Assembly (NCBI RefSeq): GCF_028858725.1
Contig: NC_084772.1
Span: forward strand, 18,205,548 to 18,269,547
DNA from: Colius striatus
Lineage: Eukaryota > Chordata > Aves > Coliiformes > Coliidae
DNA: 64,000 nucleotides
Direction of reading: 5' to 3'
Below the pieces are notes generated by a model. It was given only the letters and a program-made list of their open reading frames with translations, had not been told where the DNA came from and did no database searches. The translations under genes and the position numbers were made by a program. Shown piece by piece: positions 25,001 to 37,426 of the stretch (position 1 is the stretch's first letter; every line of letters starts with the position of its first letter).

Positions 25001-25774
25001 ATCCTCTTGAGGCCATTTTATAGCATGGGAAATAGCTGTAACATGAAAAAGAGTAAAATATTCATTAAAGCTGTAATGATTTATATCACAACATTATGAG
25101 GTAACACACTTTACCTCAGTACAGTTCCTCAATGAGTGTTTTTCTAATTTCCATAAGTAATTGACCTCTCATTAACAACTCATTAGAAAAATTGAGGTGA
25201 TGTGACAAATGCAAACCCACTGCGACAGAAACTCTGCCTGTGAATAAATTATTGAAAACTCTAATGGATCCAGAGTGAAGGACCACAAGAACATTGCTTT
25301 CTCTGACTCAGAAAGTATTTTGTGTACATCTATAAAGTGCAATGCAACACTTTTCTCTGAATATGTATAGCTGCACACTCAACCGTCCTTAAATCCATAC
25401 TTAGACTCATGGCTGATTTTCAAACACAGTGAACATTTACCACTTCTTTCAAGTAACTGTGCTGGAAAAAGAATTAGACAGATAATCCAGACACATATGT
25501 AAAACCCTGGCATGACTATAGACACCAATTTGGAAAAGCTGCATACAAATTTGGGAATGTGAGCTAAGTACATGGCTTTATTTTGAAGGAACTAACCATT
25601 ACCTGACACTTCTCAGTGACTCCAGCCTTCATGTGGGTACTTTCCAGAAAAGGCATAATGCTGAATTCGTGTCCCTGAGAAGCTGTTTAAGAAGGGAGGT
25701 GTCTGCCTTGTCCTTTCTATAGCTGCTGTCAACCTACACATGAATGTTAACAGGCTCCAATAATAGATTTCATG
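19046..25774. other. Gene-free unique DNA upstream of MPHOSPH6
   Basis: No coding exon or repeat recognised. Stretches around 20300-20420, 21000-21220 and 22110-22260 are non-repetitive and look like possible regulatory sequence. A long T-rich run occurs at 23226-23260. Confidence 0.5.
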
Positions 25775-25926
25775 GGTTATGGAGTCTCCTTCTCTGGAGA
25801 CATTCAAACCCCAACTGGATGAGTTCCCGTGTGACCTACTCTAGGTGGTCCTTCTCTGGCAGGGGGGTTAGACTGGATGATCTTTTGAGGTCCCTTCCAG
25901 CCCTTGAGAGTCTGTGATTCTATGAA
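25775..25926 (+). mobile_element. CR1 retrotransposon, 5'-truncated 3' end
   Basis: Contains the CR1 words GGAGTCTCCTTCTCTGGAGA, TGACCTACTCTAGGTGG, GGTTAGACTGGATGATC and the tail GTGATTCTATGA. Only the last 150 bases are present, as is usual for bird CR1 copies. No protein-coding capacity. Confidence 0.93.
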
Positions 25927-26937
25927 GTGTTAACTTTAAGAATCACATATATCTGCCTTTTTAGGCTTCAATAAACCAATTCTGTACTAGTTCTTCATCA
26001 CTGCCACATTGTGAAAAGCGAGGCTGATAATGTAAAGTTTTATGAGTTCTGGATGCTCCTGTACAAACCCAGGAAAAAAATGTTTCTTTTTGTAGTATGT
26101 CCCTTAAAGTCCTCATGCTTATTTGAAGGTTACTGGATTTGTGGCAGCATTTCATTACAAAGCTAACATCAGGATGAGAAAGGAAAAAAACATCCCTGTC
26201 TGAAAGTCTTTTGATGAAGAGATGAGCTGATGAACCTCCCTGAGCTTTTACAATACTGGCTAAGGAACTGTAGGGTCTAAAAGGAGGATAAAAGCAATCA
26301 TGTAAAACAGTGGGAAAAGCTACTGGCTTAGGGCTGCTTGGGGAAAGGGGCCAGTGAGACTCACTTTTCCTCATTTGGTAAGTGTATTTGTTACCTGGTT
26401 ATCCTTCTCACGAGTTGTTTTAATTTTCTTCCTGAGTTCTTCTGCAGTGGGCCATTGCATAGCACTGTTTCACTATCAGTGAATATCTGTTTTGTTTTGA
26501 CAACTACACTGTAGGAGAAAGGGAGCACAAAAGTGATTGTGAGGAATTTCTTATTATGGAATAAAAATGCATTTTTAAAAGTTTTCTTGAAAAAAAATCA
26601 GCCTCCTTAGAGTTCCATGACATTTAAAAAGAAAAAGATTGAAAAGAGATGGTAGGTAAACAGTGAAGTTTCATGGTATATTGATTGCCTCATGCCATGG
26701 GGCTATACCAAGTGATTACTTTTGTGACTTTGCTGCTGTGTCGTTTGTTCTGTGCGGTTGCAGAAGCCACGGTTGCATGGTTAAGCCCTGATGGTTTCAG
26801 TCCAAATTTAGAGTAAAATCTGCTTTCTGATGGTTTTAGCACCAGAGAGCACTTCTTCCTGGAGCCATGACTGAACTGAGTTGCAGGGCTAGTTAGGAAA
26901 CAAACATGGGAGAAAACAAAAAAGCTGAGACTATATT

Positions 26938-27062
26938 ACAACATCTCCCTGGATGTGTTCCTGTGTGACCTGAACTAGGTGGACCTGGTTTGGCAGGGAA
27001 ATTGGACTAGATAATCTCTAAATGTCCCTTCCAACTCCTACCATTCTGTGATTCTATGATCT
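26938..27062 (+). mobile_element. CR1 retrotransposon, very short 3' end
   Basis: About 125 bases: CCTGTGTGACCTGAACTAGG, then the TTGGACTAGATAATCTC block, CTTCCAACTCC and the GTGATTCTATGAT tail. Same orientation and subfamily type as the copy 1 kb to the left. Confidence 0.92.
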
Positions 27063-28583
27063 CCTTTAGGATTTTAATGGCTGCTATAGAAATACAGCTT
27101 TTAAAGTTCTGGACAACTGTGAGATTAGTGTAAACCATCATAATGAAGTTTATCACCAAGTCTCTCTGCATAGTGCTATAAGCTCTTCATTAGAGCCTAC
27201 CCTTTCCCACACACTTACACGCCCCTACACTGCACTACCAGCATGACTCATGGGCAGAAATTCTTTAGGATTTAGGAATACATTTGGATTTCAGCCAGTT
27301 TTGGGAAATATGCATATTTCCTCTTATACCCACACACTTTCTCAATATATTTCTTTAAATGTGGGACATGAATCAGTAACACTAAAAGCCTGCAGTTGAA
27401 ACAAGAGCAAATGCGTTTGTAACCATTTTCCTTGATAAGTGTGTTTTTTAGAAAAGAACGATTCTATCATTTGCTGAGAGTGAAATACCTGACATATTGC
27501 AAGGTGTAATTTTTTAGATGTAATTTTCCTTTTATAGGTTGACTTTAAAGAGGTCATGATGCTAGGTGTAAAATTAGTTATTAATTGAAATAATTAAGAA
27601 CACCTTCCCTTGAAATGGAAGGGAGAAGCTCACCTCTGGCAAACGTGTATTTTTGCATGACTTTGGGGTTACACCTGCACTGCCTGTTAAGGTTACCCTA
27701 AGACTAGCTACATCTTGCTTCTTTATGCCAAAAGCTGCTAATGGGAAAAAAAAGAGTGTTAACTAATATGGGTCCAAACACGATTTCCAAACGTGCAATA
27801 TTGCCTCAGTGTCTCATGGGGCTAGCAAAACTGCAAATATTCAGGAGCGTGTCAAAATAGCTAGGGAGGGCATCCTTAATGAAAGCAACAAAAGAAAACA
27901 GCTAGGGTTTTGTTGTAGCATGCTTTTGGTTGTCGTATGCAAAAAGGTTTAATATCACCTTAATCCCAGCTTGCCACGTGAAAAATCACCCTGTCAATTA
28001 GATACAGAAGTAGAATACTGAGAAGTAGAACATTTTGTCTAATAGAGAAGAGCTGACAAAGACAGACTGAATAATGCTTAATTGGATAAAACCTACTTGA
28101 TTGTGAATTCCCAAAGAAATTAAAAATATTGCACTAAGATTTATAGGGTTCATTTTCTGTCTCTTTGTCTGTGTTTGCTGGGCTTTGCTTGTTGTCATCA
28201 ATATTTCAGGTTAACAATAGCATTATTTTCTTTATTGATAAAAGCCAAAGGCTAAATATTGCAAGATGTTTGGCAATGCCAATATAAATGGGAAGTCTCA
28301 GTTGTGTGTTGTCCAGTTATTGATGTTTTTATTAGCAATCCTTATAAGAGCACATTCTGTCTTCCTTCTCACTGCCATAATGTAGAAATGAGGAAAATGA
28401 GAAAATGTCTGTTGAGCTTAGCTAACTGTAAGACAGTTTTGACTGAACACAGCTCTGTCCTCTGACTAGCCACAAGTATAATGTTTGAGCACAGTGGCAG
28501 GGTGTCTCAGCATCATGGCTTGTTTGTCTCTTTGCCCATGGGTGACTCTTCTGTCCTAGCTATGAGAAAAGAGCAGACAAACC
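27063..28583. other. Unique spacer between CR1 copies
   Basis: AT-rich unique DNA with no gene or repeat recognised. Confidence 0.45.
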
Positions 28584-29682
28584 TTAGAATCATATAATCA
28601 TTTTGATTGGAAAAAAAAATCTTGAAGATTGTCTGCTCCAACCACTAACCTCACACTGACAAGCCCACAGCTAAACCACGTCCCTCAGCACCTCATCTAC
28701 ATATCTTTTAACTATCTCCAGGAATAGTGGCTCCACCACCTCCCTGGGCAGCCTGTGCTGGTGTCTAGCAATCTTCTCAGGGAAAAAGTTCTTCCCATTC
28801 TCCAATATAAACTTTCCCTTGTGCAACTTGAGATCATTTCCTCTTGTCCTATAATTCATTACTGAGGAGGAGAGGCTGACCACTTCCCTACAACCTCCTG
28901 TCAGGTAGTTGTAGAGTGGTTATGTCTTCCCTCAGCCTCCTATTCTTCAGGCTGAACACCTCCAGCTCCCTGACCTGCTCCTCAGCAGACTTGTTCTCCA
29001 GACCCTTCACCAGCTTTGTTGCCCGTGTCTGGACACACTCATTAATGTCTTTCTTGTAGTGAGGAGCCCAAAATTGAACACGGTACTTGAGGTGCAGCCT
29101 CACCGATGCTGAGTACAGGGAGACAATCACTGCTCTGGTCTTACAGGTCACACTATTTCTGATACAAGCCAGGATGCCATTGGCCTTCTTGGCCACCTGA
29201 GGACACTGCTGGCTCATATTCAGCTGCTGTTGACCAACCCTTCCAGGTCCTTTTCCTCTGTGCAGCTTTCCAGCCACCCATCCCCATGCCTGTATCATTG
29301 CCTGGGGTTGTTGTGGCCCAAGTGCAGGATCTGGCACTTGGCCTTGTTGAACTTCATAGAATTGGACTGAGCCCATCGCTCCAGCCTGTTCAGGACCCTC
29401 TGAAGAGCCGTCCTGTCCTCAAGCAGATCAACACTCCTGTCCAGCTTGATGTTGTTAGCAATCTTACCAAGGGTGGACAAGATGCTCTCCTCCAAATTAT
29501 TAATGAGGATGTTAAACAAAACAGGCCTCAACACTGAACCCTGTGGAAGACGACTGGTGACTAGCCATCAACTGGATTTAACTCCATTTACCACTCTCTG
29601 AGCCCAGCCATCCAGACAATTTCCCACTGAATGATGAGTATGTCCATCTAAGCCATGGGAAGCCAGCTCTTCATTGAAGCAG
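28584..29682 (-). mobile_element. CR1 retrotransposon with C-terminal part of a dead reverse transcriptase
   Basis: About 1.1 kb. The 3' tail is on the left (AGAATCATATAATCATTTTG, complement of the CR1 end). On the - strand, fragments of ORF2 are legible in order: RPVLFNILINNLEE, the thumb region with [15 protein letters not shown], then [32 protein letters not shown], and near the end NRLPREVVE-like and VDEVLRDVV. The frame is broken between pieces at 29295-29534, 28888-29376 and 28671-28883. The catalytic Asp pair of the reverse transcriptase (FADD in active CR1) reads IANN here. The copy is therefore inactive, and 5'-truncated within the polymerase. Confidence 0.96.
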
Positions 29683-32600
29683 CCTCAATGAACAAAATCT
29701 GATGTAAGGACTACCATCCCTTGTTTCTTCTTTGCTTAAAAAGAGCTCTCCATCTGAAATATATGAACCACAACCATGCTGAGCTCCTGCAATATATATT
29801 ATCATATCTGTTCAGGGCAAGGCTCGTGTGTGAGGACACTGTAAGAAAATGATTTTCTTAGGATTTTCAGTAGCCACTATAAAAAGTCTGAACTTTTATC
29901 TGTGTTATTTTTTTCCCCTCGCTCTGCTTTATAAACAAACATGACACTTTATTCCACAAAGTGATTTCTTTCCAAGTTATAGACCCGCAGAAAAAGCATA
30001 TAAAACCCACAAACCTTATTATTTTTGGATTCTTGAAACTCAGAATTGATTTAAACCAAGTTCAGCCAGCAATATTTCCTCCCTGTCTGTGAAACTATAT
30101 CCTGGGTTTCAGACTAAAGTAAATTTTTATAGGCATGTTGTAATTATAAACCCTTGAGAAACAGATTTTGTAAGAGGGACAGAGGCACAAAGCTTTGCTG
30201 TAGTTACTCTGCTGAGCGCTGATGCGAAAAGGCTGAAAATCCATTCTCCCAAGAAGGAACTTATTAAAAGACTGCAGTAGTTTTAATAACATTTCTTGTG
30301 ACATCAAAATTATTTCTTTTGGAATCACAGGACATCTCTGCTTCTGCTTTTTTGAAGGTGCAAGGCAAAAAATACAGCAGGCCTCACAGCTCTGAGCAGT
30401 GACTGAGGGAAGCAATCCAGAGAGATAAATCTGTACTGGTACTCATATCCTTTCATGATGAGAGATGTAAATTAATCTGTTTAATTAAAGCAGCATATAA
30501 TAATCATCACCAGCAAGGCAGAAGTGTTTGGAAATACCACATAGGTTTTGAAAATGATCTGGGTTCAGCTTTTCCTCCTAAATTGATGAATAATAGCTAA
30601 AATGTCAGTGATAACTGAACTCAAGATGAGGAGGTTTGGCTCACATTAGCTGTATTTGGTGACTTATGTTCTTATTCAGTGCTGTAGAGATCCTGGCTTC
30701 ATTTTCTTGCAATATTTCAAGGCAAATGGGCATTTTCAAGCATTATCCATTTCTGATAGAACTGATCTTTGTACTATTTATCTCATATGTGCATGAATTC
30801 AAATTAAATCATAGCAAAGCGCTTGACCCAGATGTATCACACTGTAAGAGATTAAGTCCTGCTCACTTGATCAAACAAATTACATTTCTCCACTATACAG
30901 GTATGCAGACACTTTACAAAGGTGGGCAAATACCTTTGCCATCATTTTAGAGGTGTTCAAAGACAACAGGTAGCCCCTAAGCAGGTATCTCAGAGGTCCA
31001 AACTGCAGCCTTCACCCACTCCAGTGTGCAGCCTCGTCCTTCATCCACTGAAGACAAAAGTCAAAGTTTTCACCTACATAAAAGCAGAATATCCAGCCTC
31101 TGGCAGCAAATTTGCTTGGCTTTCTCCTCTTCTCTCTGGGCTTAACTCACAGGAGGGACTCAAATCTTACAGTCTCAAAATGAGATGTGTAATACAACAA
31201 GTGGTGGCAATAGCATACAGGGAAGGGAGATGAGTTTGGTAAAGCAGGCAGACTGTTGCAGGCTGTTCAATGTGAAATGGCACAGTTTGCATTACAGCCC
31301 TTGATTTTGGAGGGATTTTTGGCATTGGTTATTTAGTCAGTCAGCAATGAAATGGGACATGGTAAACCAGAGAGAAACTCAACCTCTCCCACGGGGCATG
31401 TGAGAAGCCAAAAAAGAACAGCACCAGTTGAACAGTGGGGCTGGGGAAGTCTTCCAAAGTTTTTCAGAATCCCTGAGGAAGTTTTGGCCCATATTCTGAG
31501 AGAAAAATCGTGTCAGTCTCCCTTTCTATGGGCCAGTTAGCTCACATATACACAGCTAACGCTGGCACCTGGGACTGAACACAGCTCCTGGAGTCAATGG
31601 CAAAGCTCCTCCTGTCTTCAACAGAGGCAGGATTCGTCCCTTTGTGAGATGATTATATTTATATTTGACACCCTGCAACTTAAAGTGAGGATTAGCAGAA
31701 TTAAACTCTCCTAATTTGTATATCTCAGACTGCCAAACTGCAATTAACTTTTGTGCATTTGAATTAACAGGGAAAATCATTAGCCACCCTTTCCACATGC
31801 AATTATCATTTTACACTTCTGGAATATTTCTCCTAAATATGAAAAGTAGCCCACACCCCTGTGAACCTATCCCTCTTAATATCCTTTACTTATTAGAGCA
31901 GGAAACAATTTTTCACCCCATTGCTTCCATATGCAAGTGATGCTTGCCCAACACTACTGCTGTGCTATGCAGTCCGCTGATTTGCTTTGCTGTGGCTTGG
32001 CCTAAGGTTGCCCACTTTTCACAAGGGGATGGGACTCAAAGCTTTAAATTCACCCAAGGATAACACCTGTGTGCACAACCCTTGGCAAATATTACAACCA
32101 GCTGCTATTTTCTGCTGGTTTTAACCAGGAAATGTGCATGCTCAAAATTCCCCCCTCTCCTTCTCCCATGCAAATCAAAGGAGGACATTCTAGTTTTCCC
32201 TAGAGACAGAGATACAGGCTGGCATGGCAAAAAAAAACAAAGGCAGCATAAAGGAACCAGAGTTCTGCTTTATTTTCTGCTCTCTTTCTCTTGTATATGC
32301 TAGCTGGCCTCTGCTTTTGCATAAGGCTAGTGATGGTCCAGGGTGCCAAAGCATCCCTTTCCCCATGGCAGTTTTCCTTGCATTGTAGCACACCCTCTCC
32401 ACTGTATGAAGAGTGATGGTCATGTTTTCTTAAAACTTTAGGATCCTGGGGAAGGTACACTCTTAAGGTGTTTTTTTTTAATTGAAGTGTGGGGAGATAT
32501 TCCAGAACAGATAGCTTTTGATTTAGATATATCACCATTTTATAATAAATACATTTGTAACAACATAATGAAATTGTTGAACAAAGGTTCTTTTCCAGAA

Positions 32601-33279
32601 GAAAAAATCTTCAGCTAGTGTGAAATGCCTCACTGGGATTTTGTCAGGTTTTAATTTCAGTTTGAATAAATAGCGTGAGACACCAGGCTGAGGAAGATAA
32701 AGGTGAATTTCATCTGCTTCCAGCTTGTCATAATGGAAATAATAACTACTTTAGCCAAAAACAAGTTTCCAATTAATTTCTCTAAAATAATATTATCCCT
32801 TTTTTTTTATAGATACTGCAGCTCATTTTGGAACCTAATTTTGATAATATGTAAACATTTCTAAACCAGCTATTCCCTCTGCAAGAATGATAAGTACAGA
32901 CTTTGGCAGCACATGTTGGGAGCCTGTCTGTGTTGAAAAGCAGTCTTTGCTTTTCTTGAGATGAATCTTAAATGAAAAATAGAAAAATCAATTTAAAAGT
33001 CTTCTTCAGAATCAAGACATCTTTCCTGAAAGACTCTATTTTAAATGGCTGGATAATGATCATTAAACAAGGCATTCTGAAGTTTTAAATACATGCTTTC
33101 CAGGGAGCCTTCAAGGCAGAGGAAAGGTGAAATAGTGCTGATTTATAGATAACATTAAATTCAGAAACCAACAAGCCCAAGACTAGGTTAATGTATTTGG
33201 AAGGATGTAACAGGGTTGTATTCTCTTCAATCTCATGCAGTGATATCTTCTATGACAGCTGTCACAGGGTTTGGAAAGA
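29683..33279. other. Gene-free unique DNA
   Basis: No recognisable gene or repeat. Open frames are short and overlap on both strands without motif. Confidence 0.45.
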
Positions 33280-33540
33280 ATCATCAAGGCCTGGGGCTGT
33301 TCAGCCTGGAGAAGTCTGAGGGAGGAAACTCATTAACACTTATAAATACCTAAAGGATGGGGCCAATGTTTTTTTTCCTGTGGTGCCTAGTGACAGGACA
33401 AGGGGTAAGAGACACAAGCTGAAACACAGGAAGTTCCACTTGAACATGAGGTGAGGAAGCCCTGGCACAGGCTGCCCAGAGGGGCTGTGGAGTCTCCTCT
33501 GGAGGTTTTCAAACCTACATGGACACATGTCTGCCTGTAC
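33280..33540 (+). mobile_element. CR1 retrotransposon fragment, both ends lost
   Basis: Reads GGGGCTGTTCAGCCTGGAGA, CTTATAAATACCTAAAGGATG, GTGACAGGACAAGGGG, ACAGGAAGTTCCACTTGAAC, then CTGTGGAGTCTCCTCTGGAG. Compared with the consensus it lacks the stretch between AACATGAGG and the CAGGCTGCCC block (internal deletion) and stops before the terminal 3' tail. Confidence 0.93.
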
Positions 33541-36389
33541 AGTGTAAGAAGTGTTCAGGAAGATGGGTTTTTTTACATAAGAATAAAAAGCCAAGCTCTG
33601 CTATCCTATGCAACATACTGCCCTCACTGAAATAAGGGTCATGCAATGGCACAATTTGCTTCTGGTCCGATCTGTCCCTCTCACCAAGCCATTCTGGAGC
33701 CTCCAGCTAGTAAGTTAGCTGGTCAAACATCTCCTGCATCAGTGAGTGTGAAAATCAACACTGAAATCAGTGCTGAGCAAAGCTCAAGGCTTTGCCTTGG
33801 ATCTTACCTTTCTGCATATTTTCCTCCAAACTTCCCACGCCACTTCAGCTGCATCTTGTGGGAGAAAGGCTCACCTCTAAGATGAGTTTTTAAAGACCCT
33901 GTGAAGAGAAAAGCAGTTTGGTCAAAAGCACAGCAGCTGTGGGGCTCACCAAGGGCTTTCAGCTGTTTAAAGCCATGGGCTCCGAGCCATGGCATTATCT
34001 ATTGAAATGAGCATAGCACAGTGTTACTTCGTCAGCTGTTCTGAGTAATGCAAAGTCAGTGTGGTTGGTTGTGCCCCCACAGTGGTTAATAATAGCAACA
34101 GCAGTTGAGCTCTGACTCTGTGCAGAGATGTGTGGACCTGTTGCTTTAGCTGTCCCTGACTAAACAAAGCAAAAGGTATAATATTACACATAATTTCAAA
34201 GACTCAGTGCAACAAGACAGCATAAAGTGAAATGTGTGTTGAAACCCCTCCATTTAATAAAAAACCTATATTTCATAATATATTACTCCCTCACCATCAC
34301 ACATATGTGTGTGCAAAACTAGGGGGGAACAAATCTTCTGGGAGACACTGATAGTTCCAGTGATGCTTTCTCAAATTCAACATCTTACAGTGCACTCTTG
34401 CTGTAATTACAGAGCCACATGTAGAGAATAAAGGAAAATTATCTCATGATGAAAGACTGGACAAAGAGCTGGTGTCTATATTTTATGAATGTAGATCACG
34501 TTGGCTGTCATCCTGGCTTAGATATGGAGTCTTTCTAATCCAGTATGTTGTCTCTACCAGCAGCCAACATGAAATACTGCAGATGAAAGTGTAAAGATGA
34601 TGCAGGAAGCAATTGTAAAATAATTCACCCTTCACACAACATTTCAGCCTTCCTTTTTTTTTCCCTCTTTTTTTTTGTCATTTCTTGCTACCCAAGTTTT
34701 ATATGAGTAAATGATTAAAGCAAGTAAACCTCAGGCTTCTGGTGTGACATGGTGTTAACAAGATACTCTTTCAACTTTTGTGATGATACAAAAAAAGTCT
34801 GATAAACTGCCACAAAAGAGCTGCTTGTCAACAACCAGGCTGGTGTTTGCCCATAAAGCCATTCAAATGGTTCTGAAATAGAACATCTGGAAACATCCTG
34901 TGCTGTTTGCAGATGCAAATGTCTGGAAAAACCCTGCACTACCACACAAATGACAGGAAATAATTAGACCAGTGCAGGTAGTTTTTCGTGAGAAGAAGAA
35001 ACCAACAGCAAAGCAGGGTAGAAACTGGAAGTCCCAGTTACCCTTTGTATAACGTGTGAAGTGTACCAGCTAACCTAGAGCAAAAAACAGTTGCATTTGC
35101 TTCATCTTCTGTTATAAAAGGTAAAGAATATCTGTGATTTTGCACAAGTGTGGCACTAGTCTGGCAAACCTAAGCAAGGGACATGCAGCAGGACTGTATG
35201 GAGGCTTTTGACACCTAATCACCTCTTTAATCACAAACCTGACCGTCCCTGGACAGACAATGGGACCAAACTCAGCAAGAGCAGCAGTGTTGCTCTGACA
35301 GGAACAGTGTCTCAAGTTGAAATACGACCTTGCCCTGCAGGAAAAGAAGGGATTTTGTACAGAACCTTGTGTTACTCAGTGGAAGGTAAAAGGAATCCTT
35401 TACTCCAGAGCTGGAATATGAAATTTATATTCCATGAAAACTGTCTCGTGAAACTTGCATTAAATGGATTCTTAGAAATGTGCAGCCCAATAAATAAAAC
35501 TGGTAATTCTCCCTATTCAATAAGGAAATGAGGCAGTGATGCTGTGAAAAAAGAAAGGAATGGCAGGGAAGCTTCATCATGGGTATGCTGAGGGGCTTCT
35601 CCATTTAGGGCAGGGAAAGGGACCCATCATTTTGTCAGGCTTGCAAGTAGAAATCACTGGCTGGTGAAACAGCAAAACTTATGCTCGATGAAATGGAAAC
35701 TTAAAACCAGCATAAACAGAGCCACTCAAAAATAATGAAATGAAGTTTTAAAAGGCTTTATCGCTTTCCAGGTTCAGCACCAGCAGCTGAATTTACATAC
35801 TGCAGAAAAGCAGCCGCAGAGGTGGAAACTAAGAAAATGCTGTTGGAGATGGAAGTGCAGAGCCAAAGGGGTCCCAGGAGAGTCATAGCACATTCAAAGT
35901 TGCTGAATGTTTCAGTATAATCCTTGAGGACTTTGAGTTTCTCAGTCCCTTTCATGCAGAAAGAAAAGAGTTAATAAATATTGTTAGTACCTGGGGAATT
36001 GTTCACAAGGGATCTTTTGGAAGAATAATCTTCGTATTTAGAAGTATTTTCGCATTATGTGTAATAGGATGATGAACTGAGAAATGATCTCAGCCACTTA
36101 TGATTCTAAAAGCCCCTAGCCTGAATAATCTATGCTGATTTAGAGATAATAGCATCAAAGACATAACTCATTTAGCACAATGTCCATTTACTTACTCGGA
36201 AGACTTTTACTGTGCTGCACCTGTTTTATAGACACTTATAAAAAGTTGATAATGACATAAAAAGAATAACGTAATCAAAAAAAAAGACAAGCATTCAGTG
36301 GGAACTACTTTGTCTAGGACTGTACTACAGGCATTCCAAACCTACTCATAATGAAATGAGAGACTACAACCAGAGAGCACTCCTGTTGT
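33541..36389. other. Gene-free unique DNA
   Basis: No gene or repeat recognised. Two poly-pyrimidine/T runs near 34653-34680. Confidence 0.45.
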
Positions 36390-37426
36390 TGTGGCTTGAC
36401 CAGTCAAAGCTGCTTTATCACTGCCCTCCTCTGCTGAACTGGGGAGAGAAAATAGAACGAAGGGCTCATGGGCTGAGTTAGGACAGGGAGATCACTCACC
36501 AATTACCATTATGAGTGAAACAGACTTGACTTGGGGAAAATTTTAATTTATTACCAATCAAACCAGAGTAGGATAATGAGAAAGAAACCCAAGTCTTAAA
36601 ATCCCATCCCCACCCCTCCCTTCTTCCCAGACTTCCTCTTCATCACTGGCACAGGTGGATGGGCTTTTACAGGACAGCTCCTTCCTCCTCAGGGGAAGGA
36701 CTCCTCACACTCTTCCCTTTCTCCAGCATGAGATCTCTCCAACAGGAGACAGTCCTCCATGAACTTCTCCAATGTGAGTCCTTCCTACAGGCTGCAGTTC
36801 TTCATGAACTGTTCCAGTGTGGATTCCTTCCATGGGCTGCAGTCCTTCAGGAACAAACTGCTTCAGCATGATTCCCCACAGGGTCACAAGTCCTGACAGC
36901 AAACCCGTTCCAGTGTGGGCTTCTCTCTTCATGGGTCCACAGGCCCTGCCAGGAACGTGGTCCAGCATGAGCTTCCCACGGGGTCACAACCTCCTTCAGG
37001 CATCCACCTGCTCCAGTGTGGGGTTCTCCCTGGGCTACAGGTGGATCTCTGCTCCCCTGTGTCCTCTATGGCTGCAGGGGCAGGGCCTCACCATGGGCTG
37101 CACCATGGGCTGCAGGGAAACCTCTGCTCTGTTGCCTGAAGCACCTCCTCCCGTCCTTCTTCACTAATCATTGTGTCTGCAGAATTTTGTTTCACATATT
37201 CTCACTGCTGTCTCCAGCTGCAATTGCTGTGGTGTGGGATATTTCCCCCTTCTTAAATATTTTAACCCAGAGACATTATCACTGTCACTGATGGGCTCGG
37301 CCTTGGCCAGTGGCAGGTCTGGCTGCATTGAATCCCCCGGATATAGGGGAAGCTTCTAGCAAATTCTCACAGAAGCCACCCCTGTAGCCTCAAGCTACCA
37401 AAACCTTGATATGCAAGCACAATACA
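36390..37426 (-). mobile_element. Solo LTR of an avian endogenous retrovirus-type element
   Basis: About 1.04 kb on the - strand, from a TGTATTG start at 37426 to a ...CCACA end at 36390. Its text matches, from memory, a long LTR found in many copies in neoavian genomes. Promoter-like TATA (AATATTTAAGAAGGG, around 37245-37260) lies in the first fifth, and an AATAAA (36547-36552) near the far end, in the expected LTR order. The middle is a degenerate tandem array of about 30-50 bp units. No internal viral genes and no second LTR lie beside it, so it is a recombined solo copy. No clear target-site duplication was seen, so the ends may be off by a few bases. Class (ERVL or ERVK) not assigned. 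Confidence 0.8.
36690..37120 (-). repeat. Degenerate tandem repeats inside the LTR
   Basis: On + strand, units recur with the words CTCCA/TTCCAGTGTGG, CTTCC and GGGCTGCAG or GGGTCACA, roughly every 30-50 bases. Examples begin near 36763, 36808, 36908, 36958 and 37009. They produce the repetitive-looking open frames of this region, which are not genes. Confidence 0.8.

Noticed and set aside
28671-29537. Open frames that look like conserved protein
   Set aside because: They are pieces of CR1 ORF2 on the - strand and their complement, not a host gene.
36690-37120. Direct repeats resembling a CRISPR-like array
   Set aside because: Units are degenerate and lack unique constant-length spacers; they belong to a eukaryotic LTR.
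36659-37359. Repetitive + strand open frames with Cys/Gly/Ser-rich repeats
   Set aside because: Antisense reading of the LTR and its tandem units; no start context or splice sites.
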